Shown piece after piece: positions 11,456 to 22,552 of a DNA stretch of 64,000 nt. The number at the start of each line of letters is the position of its first letter. The first letter of the stretch is position 1. The DNA comes from Rattus norvegicus. Lineage: Eukaryota > Chordata > Mammalia > Rodentia > Muridae. The position numbers were made by a program, and so were the translations under genes. The DNA lies in NCBI RefSeq assembly GCF_036323735.1, contig NC_086026.1:93686359-93750358 (forward strand). The letters run 5' to 3'. Below the pieces are notes generated by a model that was not told the DNA's origin, did not search any database, and worked only from the letters and a program-made list of their open reading frames with translations.

Positions 11456-12749
11456 CCCACATATTTAAAAGTTCTGTGCAGCTAAAATAGTATACATATG
11501 TCTAGACCTCCCCACTCTCACCCCAACCCAGGAATCATGAGAAAAGTGGAAAGCACAAAGCAGGCAATGAGATGAAAATGTGTCAAAAAGACAAAGGGCC
11601 CTGTTTGAGGGACTCCCTTTGCTTAATCTGGAAAGGCTAAAAGGACAAAATTCGTGATAATGAGAAGGCATAGGTTTGTAATCATACATAAGTCATCCAA
11701 TGAGTAAGCATTTGAGGCATTAGGGATGTTCACACAGTGCAATTTTAACTACACATATTAGAGAAAATAATTGAAATAGAAGAGTCATTAAGGTCATTTT
11801 TTGCAAGTGCTAATCATCACTTCAGAATCAAGACTTGTCAGTGGACGTTCAATTGAGCCATGAATGTACTTTAAATTTATCCTCTGACAATGTCATACAT
11901 GTATATAGTGAAGCTTAGTCATTTCCCACCCAATTATGCTCTCTTCGTCCCCCTTTCCTCTTCTGCTGAAACTCTGTTTCTTCCCAGAAAGTCCCCCTCC
12001 TATATTTCATGTCATTTTACACATGCAAACTACTGAGAATAATCAGGTTTGCTTTGCATGAGCGTGGGTGGGATGCCAGTTACCAGACATGGCCACACCA
12101 CCAAAGAAAACGAAGCCTTTCCCAGCAACCATGAACTGCCACAGTAGAGCCCCATGGATGCTTCTCCCATTCAGGATGGAATCTTGACCAGCCCAGTCTT
12201 GTGCAGATGAAAGTGTTTTCAGTCTTGATGTAACTTCCTACATGATGCTCAGGGGTTACAAAGAGTAACTCCAGTGGAGAAACTTGGCACACAAGATCCC
12301 AAGGCCTCCTCAGTAGGGAACAGATAGAAACAGTGTGCCTCCCCATAAGGACTATGAAGCCAGCACAACTTATTTCCTAGGCTAGCCTTACCACATATAT
12401 GTAATTTGAATTTAATCACTGACATGCATCAAACCATGACCGAGGGATATATTACAAGGTCTTGGAAATCAGGGCAACTCAGAAGTTTTTAGATCTGTGC
12501 ATCAGATACATTGAACAGCTTTTCATTAAACACAGATTTTTTTTCATGCCTTCAGTTTCTGGACTGAGGCTTAAAACTGCACACGACACATGTCCCTATC
12601 TGATACACATCTTGGGGTCTGGGTCCACATGTGAGGAACTGATGGTGTAGACTAGGCAAGCTGAGACCCACCAATCAAATTCAACTGGCAGCTTGTTTTC
12701 CTAGCCCTTATATTTATATTTCTTTGTATTCCCTAAGTCTTTATACCTC
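11454..12749. other. Intergenic, nothing recognised
   Basis: About 1.3 kb of unique sequence. Short frames on both strands (for example 12080-12346 -) have no motif or splice support. Confidence 0.5.
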
Positions 12750-13200
12750 TGTAGGTGATGTGTTCAAGATCCCTAGTGGACGCCTGGAAGCATGCCTAGT
12801 TCCCAACTTTATCCATACACACCTTTATCAAAGTTATAAAGCATGCACAGTAAGAGACTAATAATAGCTATTACCAAAGTGAATAATTATAAAGGCATAA
12901 TGTAATAAGTCACATGAGGCCTTCCCCCCCCCAATAATAGATTATTCCAGCATGCTTACCCTTCTTCCTGTGGTGACAGAAGATACCATTTAACACGAAG
13001 TGTCGTGCTCTGTGGCTTCTTTGGCCTTTCCCAAGTTGGTAGCATCATACTACACTTGCTCTTCTGGACCGTCGTTAAGTAAAATTCAAGTTAGTTGAAC
13101 AAGAGAGTGCTGTAGTACTGTACCAGACGGTGTGGTAACCAGGCCGGCTCCCAGATAACTAAAGGGAGATATCGCACAGAGTTGATGCTCTGGACTGGGA
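12750..13200 (+). mobile_element. Probable Tigger/MER2-like DNA transposon remnant
   Basis: The order AGTGGACGCCTGGAAGCATG, TTTATCAAAGTTATAAAGCATGCACAGTAAGAGACTAATAA, AATAATTATAAAGGCATAATGTAATAAGTCACATG, TTACCCTTCTTCCTGTGGTGA and a GTACTGTACCAG block resembles the non-autonomous MER2 group of the Tigger (Tc1/mariner) transposons. Terminal inverted repeats are not clear, so the boundaries are approximate. There is no coding capacity. It would predate the rodent radiation. Confidence 0.55.
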
Positions 13201-14689
13201 TGATTCACATGGTGTGAGGCACTGCGAGATGACCTCATGCTACCTACAACCCTACAGCGGGCCGCCATTTTAAACTAGTGAGTTATTCATTTCTGGGATC
13301 TTCCATTGATATTATTGGACAACAGCTGACCATGACAACCAAACACACAAAAAGGACAAGGGGGTGTTCATGGAGAATTTTACTGGAACATAGCCACATG
13401 TGGCTGTTTACGTACCTGTGGCTGCTTTTGGCTGAGTTGAGTGGTTCCCTTAGAACTACTACTCATGACCAATGGAATGTAAATATTTACTACCTAGGCC
13501 TTGAAAAAACAAGTTTGTCATATCTGATCTGGAATTTAGATCAGCTCTGCAGCACAGCAAAGAAGTAGGATCAATCCCGCCTTGGAACTGGAACCCAGGT
13601 AACGAAAGGGGCAATCGTGGAACAATTAATAAGGTGTAGACTAAATAATATAAACTTATCAATTTTAATTGTCTGGTTTTGTTATTATATCATGACAATA
13701 TACAATACACCCAGCTACTATATGAAAAGTCTTCCTAGGATTAGAGATGTAACTCTGTGTGCATCTCTAATGACTTCTAAATAAAATATGATTTGAGAGG
13801 TAGAGAGAAAAAGCAAACCATGTCTTCAAAAGCTTAGCACTGCACACATATGGAGCTGCATTAACAAAGAATACTGCCAGTGAACGGTTGGAGAGGTCAC
13901 CTCAGTAGGAACTGTCCTCTTAGTGTGAGGTAAGTTTTGTCAACACCCCAGATTACAGAATGATCTTCAGCTCGGCAATTGATTTAGATATTTTAATAGA
14001 CTAGAGAATAGGAAGCTGAGTTCAGAAGGAAACAATAGCCATATGCAACTGGCCCCACTAACACAACCCTTTGTCAGAAAAGGTTTCTGCTCAGCCGCTT
14101 TTATAGGCAACACTGCAGTAATGAATGCTAATAGTGTCCACAATGATCATTATTCATTATTTTACACTTTTATCAATACAATATTGTACATCAAATCTAG
14201 CGTCTTACACATGCCAGGATCGTTCTCTACCTCAGACCTACGTCAACAGGCCCCTTGTTACTCTTTGACTGTGAGACAGAGTTAGACCAAGTTTCCCAAG
14301 TTGGCTTTGAACTGGGGATCCTCCTGACCTAACCTGTAAAGTGCTTGGGACTTCAGGTCCACACTGTTACTGATGCTGCTACCGCATTCGATTTCGCTGT
14401 GGGGAAATGCGCAGATTGTTACCCGGCATCAGGTTCTACAGTACAAAGACGCAATTCAGAGGCACATCAAGCTGTGCCTAATTCAAGGTTACTAAGGCAG
14501 AAGCTGAGCTGAGAGCCAGGCTTCCAACCTCACACATTCCTCTTCCCTTTCCTGTTCCTTCAAACACTTTACCTGTGGACAGAAGAGGACAATACTGTAT
14601 TTCCTCTTTTCTCTTCCCTTGCTGTTACTCTCGAGAATAAATTGGCATAAATTCTGGAAACAAAATCATCTGTCAATTTGTTCATATTG
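13201..14689. other. Intergenic, nothing recognised
   Basis: About 1.5 kb without a supported gene. The 13278-13568 (+) and 14043-14285 (+) frames lack recognisable motifs. Confidence 0.5.
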
Positions 14690-14884
14690 TGGTAGTCTAT
14701 TGTCTTTGCCAGCTTAAAAGGATTTAAAATCACCTTGGAAACAAATCTCTGGCAATGGCTGTGAATGGTTTTCTAGGTTCGGTTAATTGAAGTGGAAAGA
14801 CCCATCCTAAGTGTGGACCGCATCCTTCCATAGGCTAGACTTGGAGACTGAATTACAAGGAGAAAGTGCGCTGAGCAGGCAGTA

Positions 14885-14942
<58 letters not shown>

Positions 14943-15298
14943 CCACACAGTGTGCTCAGCTGTCTCGTCCTCCCACCACCCTGGTGTACTCTGTAAACAG
15001 GGGATACAAATAACCTTTCTTTAACTTGCTTTTGTCCCAGCAACGAAACAAATCACTAATACAGAAAACTGGGACTGAGCAGGGCCACTGCTCTGGTGCT
15101 ACTGGACACTGACCGTGTGTTCCTTATGCCTTTGGAAGTGGCTTACAGGAGAAGTGTGGGGGGATTTGGAAGGTTCATCCTGAGGCAGAGGTTAATGGGC
15201 CATTCTAGTTGGAGTTCAAAAGACAAGAATCCTGAGAGAAACAGGACTCTGAAGGGGTCTCATGGGGTTTCAAAAAAAAAAAAAAAAAAAAAAAAAAA
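14690..15298 (+). mobile_element. Rodent interspersed repeat, class uncertain (LTR/MaLR-like)
   Basis: GTCTTTGCCAGCTTAAAAGG..CACCTTGGAAACAAATC..TTTTCTAGG..CAACGAAACAAATCACTAATA follows a medium-reiteration rodent repeat that also recurs at 15955-16310 and, more diverged, near 47558 and 53579. The embedded TC tract (14890-14937) and an A-run of 27 at 15272-15298 belong to this stretch. I cannot assign a family name from memory with certainty. Confidence 0.5.
14890..14937. repeat. (TC)n microsatellite, about 48 bp
   Basis: Uninterrupted polypyrimidine TC dinucleotides. This is a mirror repeat with triplex (H-DNA) potential, and it causes an artefactual Arg-Glu frame on the minus strand. Confidence 0.97.
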
Positions 15299-15429
15299 CA
15301 AAAACAACGACCCTACCAGGAAGTAGATTAGAGGGCATTTGTGGGGCATTCTGAAGAACATGGCTGCTTCCATCACCGGCTTAAACCCCATCTTAGAGTA
15401 AGGAAAAACTAGCTTCATTTTTGTTTGTG

Positions 15430-15880
15430 ATTAAACTTCTGTTTCTCAAGGATCGGCTATGTCCCACCTGCAACCTCAGCTACAAATTATTTTGTTCTGC
15501 TTGTTTCTGAAATGGGAACTGTGTCTTTGTTTCAAAAAGTTAATAACCATCCTGCAACCCTACCTTTGTTTCCAAAGGGTTGCTATGGCTTTGTGTCGGG
15601 AGATCATTATGACTAACTTGTTATACTTATGTTCTGCACCTCCAACCCTGCCTATTTTGCCTGCCAAATTCCCCATTTGGACACCCCCTCCCCCCAAATC
15701 TCTGAGCTATAAAAACCTTGTCTTCCTCACATCCAGTGCTGAACTCTGAAACTCCACCTTAGTGAGAGGAAGCCTGTGTACATGTATATGAATTAAAAAA
15801 AAAACTTGCTTTAATTACTTGCTTTAATTAATCTGCCCACGATAACTTGGGTGGGTGGTCTTTCTCCTCCCATCTTTGGA
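15430..15880 (+). mobile_element. Probable solo LTR of an endogenous retrovirus-like element
   Basis: The layout is LTR-like: an upstream C-rich block, a TATA-type box GCTATAAAAACC at about 15707, about 60 bp of downstream sequence including CCTTAGTGAGAGGAAGCC, then an A-rich AATTAAAAA stretch and a TG-rich end. It has no coding sequence and no second LTR nearby. Family and exact ends are uncertain, and no target duplication was identified. Confidence 0.45.
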
Positions 15881-15954
15881 ACTAATAATGTTGGCAAAGA
15901 ATCTTCCCTCATTCTGCCTACATCCTCTGAGAATGGTAAGATTTAAAGGTGTTC

Positions 15955-16310
15955 ATTGTCAAGCTGATGAGGGGTAGACTTGAGATGGTTAGACTTGATT
16001 ATAAATTTCACTGGATTTAGAATCACCAGGGAAACAAATCTTTGGGCTTTGTAGGGCATTTTCTAGCTTAGGCTAATTAAGGTGAGAAAACCTACCTCAA
16101 ATATAGGTGGGACCATTCTCTAAAAGGAAGGGGATGGACGGCTGAGCAGCAGCCGTCATCATGCCCTGCTTCCTGACTGAAGATTCCCTGCCTCTGAGTC
16201 CTGCTGCTGGGATGTACTCTGCCCTCATCTGCGAGCCAATCAAAACCTTCCCTTCTTAGGTTACTTCTCTTAGGTATTTGGCTATAGCAATATAACGAGT
16301 TAACTAATAC
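15955..16310 (+). mobile_element. Rodent interspersed repeat, same group as 14690-15298
   Basis: GTTCATTGTCAAGCTGATGAG..GAATCACCAGGGAAACAAATC..GGGCATTTTCTAGC..AATTAAGGTGAG..TGGCTATAGCAATATAACGAGTTAACTAATAC repeats the block order of the copy at 14690, in the same orientation and about 650 bp from its end. Confidence 0.55.
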
Positions 16311-16365
16311 TCACATCGAGCAAATAATGCCAGCAATTTCTAATCCCACACAAACTTCAATGGCT

Positions 16366-16545
16366 TTCAAAGATTTTATTTGTGTGCGTTGCCAGTGTGA
16401 ATGAATACCATAGACATGTGGGTGACTAATGAGGTCAGGAAAGGGCACTGGATCTCTTGGGGCTGAGATTAGTGGCAGTTGTGAACTACCAGACATTGAT
16501 GTTGGGAATTGAACCCAGGTCTTCTGGAAGAGCAGCAAGGGCTCT
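16366..16545 (-). mobile_element. B3-family SINE, antisense
   Basis: AGATTTTATTTGTGTGCGTTGCC..GGCACTGGATCTCTTGGGGC..GTTGTGAACTACCAGACATTGATGTTGGGAATTGAACCCAGGTCTTCTGGAAGAGCAGC is the antisense order of a B3/B2 element, lacking the final tRNA-like head. Confidence 0.75.
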
Positions 16546-16559
16546 TAGTTGGTTGGTGT

Positions 16560-16820
16560 CTTTCCAGAGTCTTACTTGCAGTCCAGGCTGGCTTTGAACT
16601 CATCAAGTAACCTGTATTGTAGCCAAAGCTCCAGCCTGTGATCTTCCTTCCTTCCTTCCTTCCTTCCTTCCTTCCTTCCTTCCTTCCTTCCTTCCTTCCC
16701 TCCCTCCCTCCCTCCCTCCCTCCCTCCCTTCCTTCCATCCTTCCTCCTTTCTTCTTTCCTACCTTCCTTCCTCAGTCTCTTGAATGCTGGAATTACAAGC
16801 TTGTGCTACCATGCCTGAGG
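16560..16820 (-). mobile_element. B1-like SINE, antisense, split by a TTCC repeat
   Basis: CAGAGTCTTACTTGCAGTCCAGGCTGGCTTTGAACTC (16564-16602) and CTCTTGAATGCTGGAATTACAAGC..ACCATGCCTG (16777-16819) are consecutive parts of an antisense B1-type element, with the tetranucleotide repeat expanded between them. Confidence 0.65.
16642..16738. repeat. (TTCC)n/(TCCC)n tetranucleotide array
   Basis: About 95 bp of TTCC units passing into TCCC units; purely pyrimidine on the + strand. The frames it opens on both strands are artefacts. Confidence 0.97.
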
Positions 16821-17528
16821 ACAAGGTTTGAAATTCAGATTCCTGTTGAGCTAAGACTTTATAAAGGCCAGGTGTACGTTTCCTCCCCTCTATGAATCAG
16901 TTTGCTGTCTCAACTCTAGTACTTATATACTTAGCTCTGTAGTGCAAGGACAGAATACACCTACTTAGTGACCGGGCTTGCTGGTAGCCTCGGGCTAGGT
17001 GTGTTATTGTGTTATATATGTTTTGGTTTTATGTTCTTGTTTTTGTGGAAAAAGAGTGTTAGGAAAGGGCAAGGGATTTGAGCCTATGACATCAGAACTG
17101 TGCTTGGGCCCAAACAAAACCCTGTCACATGACAAGCTGCAGGTAGTTCATCAAAGACTTGGGGTCAGACTAATTTGGCATTCTGATTTTTAAACATGCA
17201 TGTGTATTTGATGTGCTCAAGGTAAAGCAGAACACTGAACCCTAGCATTCGAAACACAAAGTTAACTTATATTTCTTTCATGTCCTAGACACGAAGTCTG
17301 AAAATATTCCATAGGACATTTTTAAAAATACTTTTACGCATGAAATGAAGTTTTGGTGTGTGGAATTTTTACTGGCAGAAATCATATTGACAGTCAAGAA
17401 GCTTCAGACTTTGGACCATCTGTGATTCTAGAGATCAGATTTGGAAATCCTAGCTAGACCATATAACCTCAAGTAGGTTAGTTACCGTGGCTCTCAGAAC
17501 CCCAGTTTTTTAAGCCCTTTAAGTTATT
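16821..17528. other. Intergenic, nothing recognised
   Basis: About 700 bp of unique sequence with no supported gene. Confidence 0.5.
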
Positions 17529-17539
17529 AGAAAATGATA

Positions 17540-17644
17540 GGGGTTGGGGATTTAGCTCATTGGTAGAGCACTTGCCTAGCAAGCACAAGACCCTGGGTTC
17601 GGTCCCCAGCTCTGAAAAAAAGAAAAAAAAAAAAAAGAAAGAAA
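17540..17644 (+). mobile_element. ID SINE with perfect 11-bp target duplication
   Basis: Near-consensus ID body (GGGGTTGGGGATTTAGCTCA..GGTTCGGTCCCCAGCTCTG) and a long A-rich tail. AGAAAATGATA occurs at 17529-17539 and again at 17645-17655, bracketing the element, which identifies it as a recent L1-mediated insertion. Confidence 0.95.
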
Positions 17645-17765
17645 AGAAAATGATAAAAAAAAAATGACCTGAAATTCAACAAAGAGTGGGGAGCAGGAGG
17701 GCAGCCAGCAGTATGCTGTGGGCCTGCATCTTGACTGCACCAGTCCTTAGCTGCATAGTGTAAGT

Positions 17766-17953
17766 CAGCGGTTCTCAGCCTTCCTCATGCTGCAACCCTC
17801 TAATATAGTTCCTCAGATTATAGTGACCCCCCAATTGCAAGATCATTCTGTTGCTACTTCGTAACTGTAATATTGGTACTGTTATGAATCACAATGCAAA
17901 TATCTGATATGGGACCCCCAAAGGGGTCTCAACCCAGAGGTTAAGAACCACTG
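17766..17953. mobile_element. URR1-type hAT (Charlie-like) non-autonomous transposon
   Basis: Begins CAGCGGTTCTCAGCCTTCC and ends GGTTAAGAACCACTG, imperfect terminal inverted repeats typical of this rodent hAT family. The middle carries TTCCTCAGATTATAGTGACC and GTTGCTACTTCGTAACTG. Non-coding. A second copy is at 33339-33540. Confidence 0.82.
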
Positions 17954-18007
17954 GAAAAAACATTAAATCCAAACCTGAGGATTTTTTAGCTTAAAAAAAA
18001 AAATCCA

Positions 18008-18179
18008 GGGCTGGAGAGATGGTTCACTGGTTAAGAGCACTGACTGCTTTTCTAGAGGGCTCGAGTTCAATTCCCAGCAACCACATGGTGGCTCACAACT
18101 ATCTGGGATCTGATGCCCTCTTCTGGTGTGTCTAACCAGTGTACTCATATAAATAAAATAAATAAATCTTTTTAAAAAA
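18008..18179 (+). mobile_element. B2 SINE
   Basis: GGGCTGGAGAGATGGTTCAC head, GATCTGATGCCCTCTTCTGG core and an AATAAA-rich tail. About 20 bp of the usual 3' body are missing around the ACAGCTACAGTGTAC block. Confidence 0.92.
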
Positions 18180-19964
18180 TATTCAAAAACAGGCAGGAAA
18201 AGTACATTGATATTTACTAAAAATAACATAATGCACAAGACATACAATATCATCTTTAAGATAAAATATGTAGCAGTAAATTAAACTATCATATGCCTTA
18301 CCCATTTTATATATCATAACTATTTTATACATACATATTACATATATATGATATATGTGATATATGTGGTAGATACTGGTCCTCCAGCACCTCTGTGTAC
18401 AGTTGAGGAAATAGCAATTGGCCATGTGACCCTCAGCCTTCTTTCTGCAGATAAGTCAACCCAGGCGAGGCTGGGCTGTGGTAACAAATGCCATTTGCTC
18501 AATCAAGCAGTCCTCTGTGTCTTTCATCTCACTGAGGTTGCAAAACAGACGTGTAGGCACATAGCTGCCAGGTTGCTGCAACAGAGCAGGGAAGAACCAG
18601 AAGGAGGTTTGGCCTGGAGAAAAAGTGCATCCCTTTTATACATTTACCATGGTCTGGAATTTGTTTAAAATAACAAAGAAAACAAACAAACAAACAAACA
18701 AACAACAACAACAGAAAACCCTCCCAGGAGAATGAGAAGAGACATAGCCAGTGGGTAGTGCACAAGTCTAGCTCAGGTGAAACTATGGCAAATAGGTTTC
18801 CCATTTTCACGCGAATGTGCCGTAACTTCTCTCTGGAAAATTCCAGAAGGCTTCAAAGAGATGTGCCATAGATGATGGCTCTCCTAGAGGAAGCAGCAGC
18901 TGGGAAAGCCCTGTTGAGAATGGAGATAGCACACAGATAAAGTAACAAGGAGAATGCTAACTGTCTGGTTTGGCTGACAGGATAGGAAGGGATGGAGGAT
19001 GAGGTCTTCATTAGTCATTCAGCGGCAGGCACACGCTAAGGGGTTCAGACTACCTATAATTGACATAGGACGGGACCGTGTGAGCGTGCCATACTGTGGA
19101 TGAAGATTTCCCACATAGTGGCAAAAGAAGAGACTCCTCCCAACCCCCAACCCCCATTCAGGTAAGTAAAGGAGGAGCCCCAGCAGCAAGTTTCCCGAGT
19201 CACAGGTCGGATTAAGTGCAGCAGCCCCTAGGAGAGCACGGACTTGGATATCTGTCTGGAAATGCTGCACAGAACAGACAAGATGGTGATTTATACCTTA
19301 AGGGATAGTATAGATACTTTTACGTTATTTTTTTTTCCTAAACTAATGGGAAGAACCTTTTAACGAGGCCAGTTCCTGAGAGGAATGGAGAATTTTATGA
19401 TCAGAGAGTAGTCCTTTGTTCTGCAGTCCGGGCTTGAAACCAGCACTTTGGCTAAAGGGACAAGGTTGCTGGCTCAGTCTTGCGCTCTTTGTTACTCTGC
19501 TGCTTCGCCATGCTGTGAGGGAGAGACAGATCATGCAGGCCAGCTTTGACTGGGTGAGGACATTCAGCTCTGGGTGGGGGAGGACAAGGTTTCCATGCTT
19601 CTGTGGTCATACTTCTCAAACTTGGCATCAATAGAAATGGAACAAAACCCCACGTGGCTCTGTCTTGTCTATCTTGTATCCTACTTGACCTAACTGAGGA
19701 GAAGAAAGGATGGTTATTAATTACCTTCATCTAACTGTAACGAAGGAGGACAGACTATAAAAGCAGAATCTTACAAGGTTGGATCCTAAACCATTCAGCT
19801 CAGCTCCTTTTAGGTGACGAGAAAATGACCCGAGCTCCCAAAAGTTTGAAATAACTGAGGTCATCATTGCACCTGAGTTATGCAGGTGCAATTCATGGAT
19901 CTTTCTCCTACTTGATTATGGGTTAGATAGGGCCGGGCAAATATCAGCTGAGAAAACAGGAATA
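18180..19964. other. Intergenic, nothing recognised apart from simple repeats
   Basis: AT-rich ATATAT/CATA sequence at 18300-18370 and a (CAAA)n stretch at about 18673-18712. The remainder is unique-looking sequence without a supported gene; the 18348-18668 frame has no motif. Confidence 0.5.
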
Positions 19965-20118
19965 AGAAGCCAGCTGGCAAGGCTTGTGATAGATGCCTTT
20001 AATCTCAGCGCTTCTGAGGTTGAGGCATGAGGTTTGTGTGTTCAAAGCCAGCCTGTGGTATATAATAACACCATGTCTTGTTTAAAAAAACAAAACAAAA
20101 CAAAAAAACAAAAAAACC
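19965..20118 (+). mobile_element. B1 SINE, diverged, with A-rich tail
   Basis: GCTGGCAAGGCTTGTGATAGATGCCTTTAATCTCAGCGCTTCTGAGGTTGAGGC..TTCAAAGCCAGCCTG is sense B1 order. The CAAAA-rich tail at 20080-20118 has been used as a landing site by the following ID element. Confidence 0.8.
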
Positions 20119-20119
20119 C

Positions 20120-20209
20120 GGGTTGGGGATTTGGCTCAGTGGTAGAGCGCTTGCCTAGCAAGCGCAAGGCCCTGGGTTCGGTCCCCAGCTGCGGGGGGGG
20201 GAAAAAAAA
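20120..20209 (+). mobile_element. ID SINE nested in a B1 tail, with a G-run before its A-tail
   Basis: Near-consensus ID body up to CGGTCCCCAGCTGC. The usual TCT is then replaced by about nine G residues (20193-20201) before the A-tail. It inserted in or at the A-rich tail of the B1 at 19965-20118. Confidence 0.92.
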
Positions 20210-20884
20210 ACAACACCACCAAAGCAACGACATAGAAAAAGTGCCAGCTGTGTGAGAAATTGGAAATGGAAATTTAGGGTGAAAATACATTGGACCTAGG
20301 ACAACAACCCTAAGAAAACAACCATGACTGACAGAAAACCTCTCTCCTATTGACTAGCTTTTCCAGTGTTGGAAGGAGCCAGGCAGGCTGATGGGGGAAC
20401 AAAGACATGGATGGTTTTAACTAGCATCAAACCCTGTACTGTGTAATACTAACCTGCCAGTCAAGGTGTGCCGCCAGTAGATGCCATAGCACACGATTGT
20501 TTATGACGTTATTCAACTCTTCTCTTGATTGGATTTGAGGCCTACACCACAGGAAGGAATTCACGTCTACTGCTATAAACATGGGCAATCAGCGGGGGAA
20601 GACACAGGACCAAGGGGAAAAGATTTGGATGTCAATGGTTGAGTTGACAAGTGTCACATTGCCTTGGAAATATCTATGTTTTTATCCATAGATAAGTGTA
20701 ACTCTCAACCTTGGTTACAGAACATTTCTTAAACCACTGGGTGGTTAGCACAGAGATTTAGCACTGTTCAAAGTGCTGGAAATAAATTGCTGTGAGTGTC
20801 TGGCCGTAGATGGTCCGTCAGGTCTGTCTATATTTACTCTCCCACCTCAAGGCTCAGGAAACATCTCAGAAGAAGATGTTTGAG
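20210..20884. other. Intergenic, nothing recognised
   Basis: About 675 bp of unique sequence with no gene evidence. Confidence 0.5.
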
Positions 20885-21195
20885 ACCCCATATGAACAAC
20901 AATGCCAACCATTGAGAGCTTCCAGGGACTAAGCCACTACCCAGAGACTATACATGGACTGACCCTGGGCTCCAAATTCAAAGGTAGCAATAGCCTAGTA
21001 AGGGCACCAGTGGAAGGGGAAGCCCCCAGTGAACGGGATTCTTGGGGGGAGGGCGCTAATGGGGGGTGGATGGGGAGAGGAACAACCATAAAGAAGGGGA
21101 GGGGGAGGGGCTAGGGGGATGTTGGCCTGGAAACCGGGAAAGGGAATAACATTTGAAATGTAAATAAGAAATACCCAATTTAATAAAGATGGGGA
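20885..21195 (+). mobile_element. LINE-1 3' UTR fragment, sense
   Basis: Same landmarks as 10525-11136: GAGCTTCCAGGGACTAAGCC, ACTGACCCTGGGCTCC, a G-rich polypurine block (21030-21115) and the end GGGAATAACATTTGAAATGTAAATAAGAAATA. Strongly 5'-truncated and non-coding. Confidence 0.87.
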
Positions 21196-22035
21196 AAGAA
21201 AAAGAAGAGTGGGTAAAGGGAATGTGAGTAGAGGGTAAGAGGCAGAAAATGGGTGGGGTTGGGGGTGGGGAGGCATGGTGGGAAGGGTAATGGAAAGGGT
21301 GCTGTGAAATGCTGTTCTCTGGACTTTGGCCTTATGCACAAATGAACACACAGGAACCATGACTATCTGCACAAGACTGGCACAAGTTCAAGCTAGCAAA
21401 AAGTTGCAGAATGAAGCCAGGACCATTTCCCGAGGCTCCACCCCTGATTGAAGAGCTGTGGGTCCAATGGGTGCTGCAAGAGGGAGGCTCACTTTTCTTT
21501 GAGGGGGTGGCCTATAGCAGTTCACTCATGTACCAGTAGTTAATCCTATAGTAGCTGGACTCAGTGGGTTGTTAAAGGCAGGGGTAAGAGAGTCTTAAAG
21601 TGAGGGAGGAGATCTAGTGGGGGCCGGCTAGATGAAGATTGAGAGAGGAATTGGGAAGTTATATTTAAGATGTATACTTCTATGAAACTGCCAGAAAATG
21701 TGAGTAAAGATACAGGGTACATATATATAAATCTTGGTAAAAATTATTTTCTTACTTAAAATAAAATGTTTGGACCAATTGGGGTTTGGTATGTGGTGTG
21801 AAATAAGTTGTCATGGCCGAGTTCATTGGGAAGTCTGTCACTCATCCTCACTGAACTGAAATAGCACTCGTGTGCCACTAAGAGCTGTTTCTGAAACTTT
21901 CCTTTCTGTCCTGTCTTAATATATATTAGCCCATTCTATTTTGTTGTGGATAGAAAAGCAACATGGACAAAAAGTCAAGCATTGGATTTCTTGAATTCAA
22001 ATTACCTGGGCTTGAATATGGATATATGTCCCCAG

Positions 22036-22089
<54 letters not shown>

Positions 22090-22431
22090 CCTGGATTTAC
22101 CCCTCAGCTTCAGTTTTCTCATCCATTACCTGGTGTTAATAACTACTTGCTGGGAGAGGTGGGCACAAAATAAAATAGCTGGTCCTGTGTGGGCTTTGGC
22201 TTACTTTTGCTTGATTAGGGCAACGGTAGATACACCATATGGAATTGACCCTGAGCTGGAAATTAATGGGAAAAACATTTGAAATTCGTACATTGGCTTA
22301 GAAAATTTCATAAATACGTGTACTTTGCAATTGCATCCTAGGGAGGATTACAAAGTGCTAATAATTTTTATTATCTGACGCCACCTGGCGTCTTTTACAA
22401 GTAACTACAATCTGTATTGAGAAGGCTTTCC
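21196..22431. other. Intergenic, one CA repeat
   Basis: Purine-rich sequence to about 21300, then unique sequence. A (CA)n tract lies at 22039-22087. No gene supported. Confidence 0.5.
22039..22087. repeat. (CA)n microsatellite, about 49 bp
   Basis: Uninterrupted CA dinucleotides in otherwise unique sequence. Confidence 0.97.
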
Positions 22432-22552
22432 TTTCGTTTTGTTTGGAAATTTGCTCTTGAGATAGGCTGTGCCACTACAGCTGAGCTTATGCTTCTCCTG
22501 CCTCAGCCTTCCCAGTGCTAAAATCACACACATGCGCCACTATGCCTGGCTT
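22432..22552 (-). mobile_element. B1/B4-like SINE fragment, antisense
   Basis: CTTGAGATAGGCTGTGCC..CTTCTCCTGCCTCAGCCTTCCCAGTGCTAAAATCACACACATGCGCCACTATGCCTGGCTT is antisense B1-type order, diverged. Confidence 0.7.
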
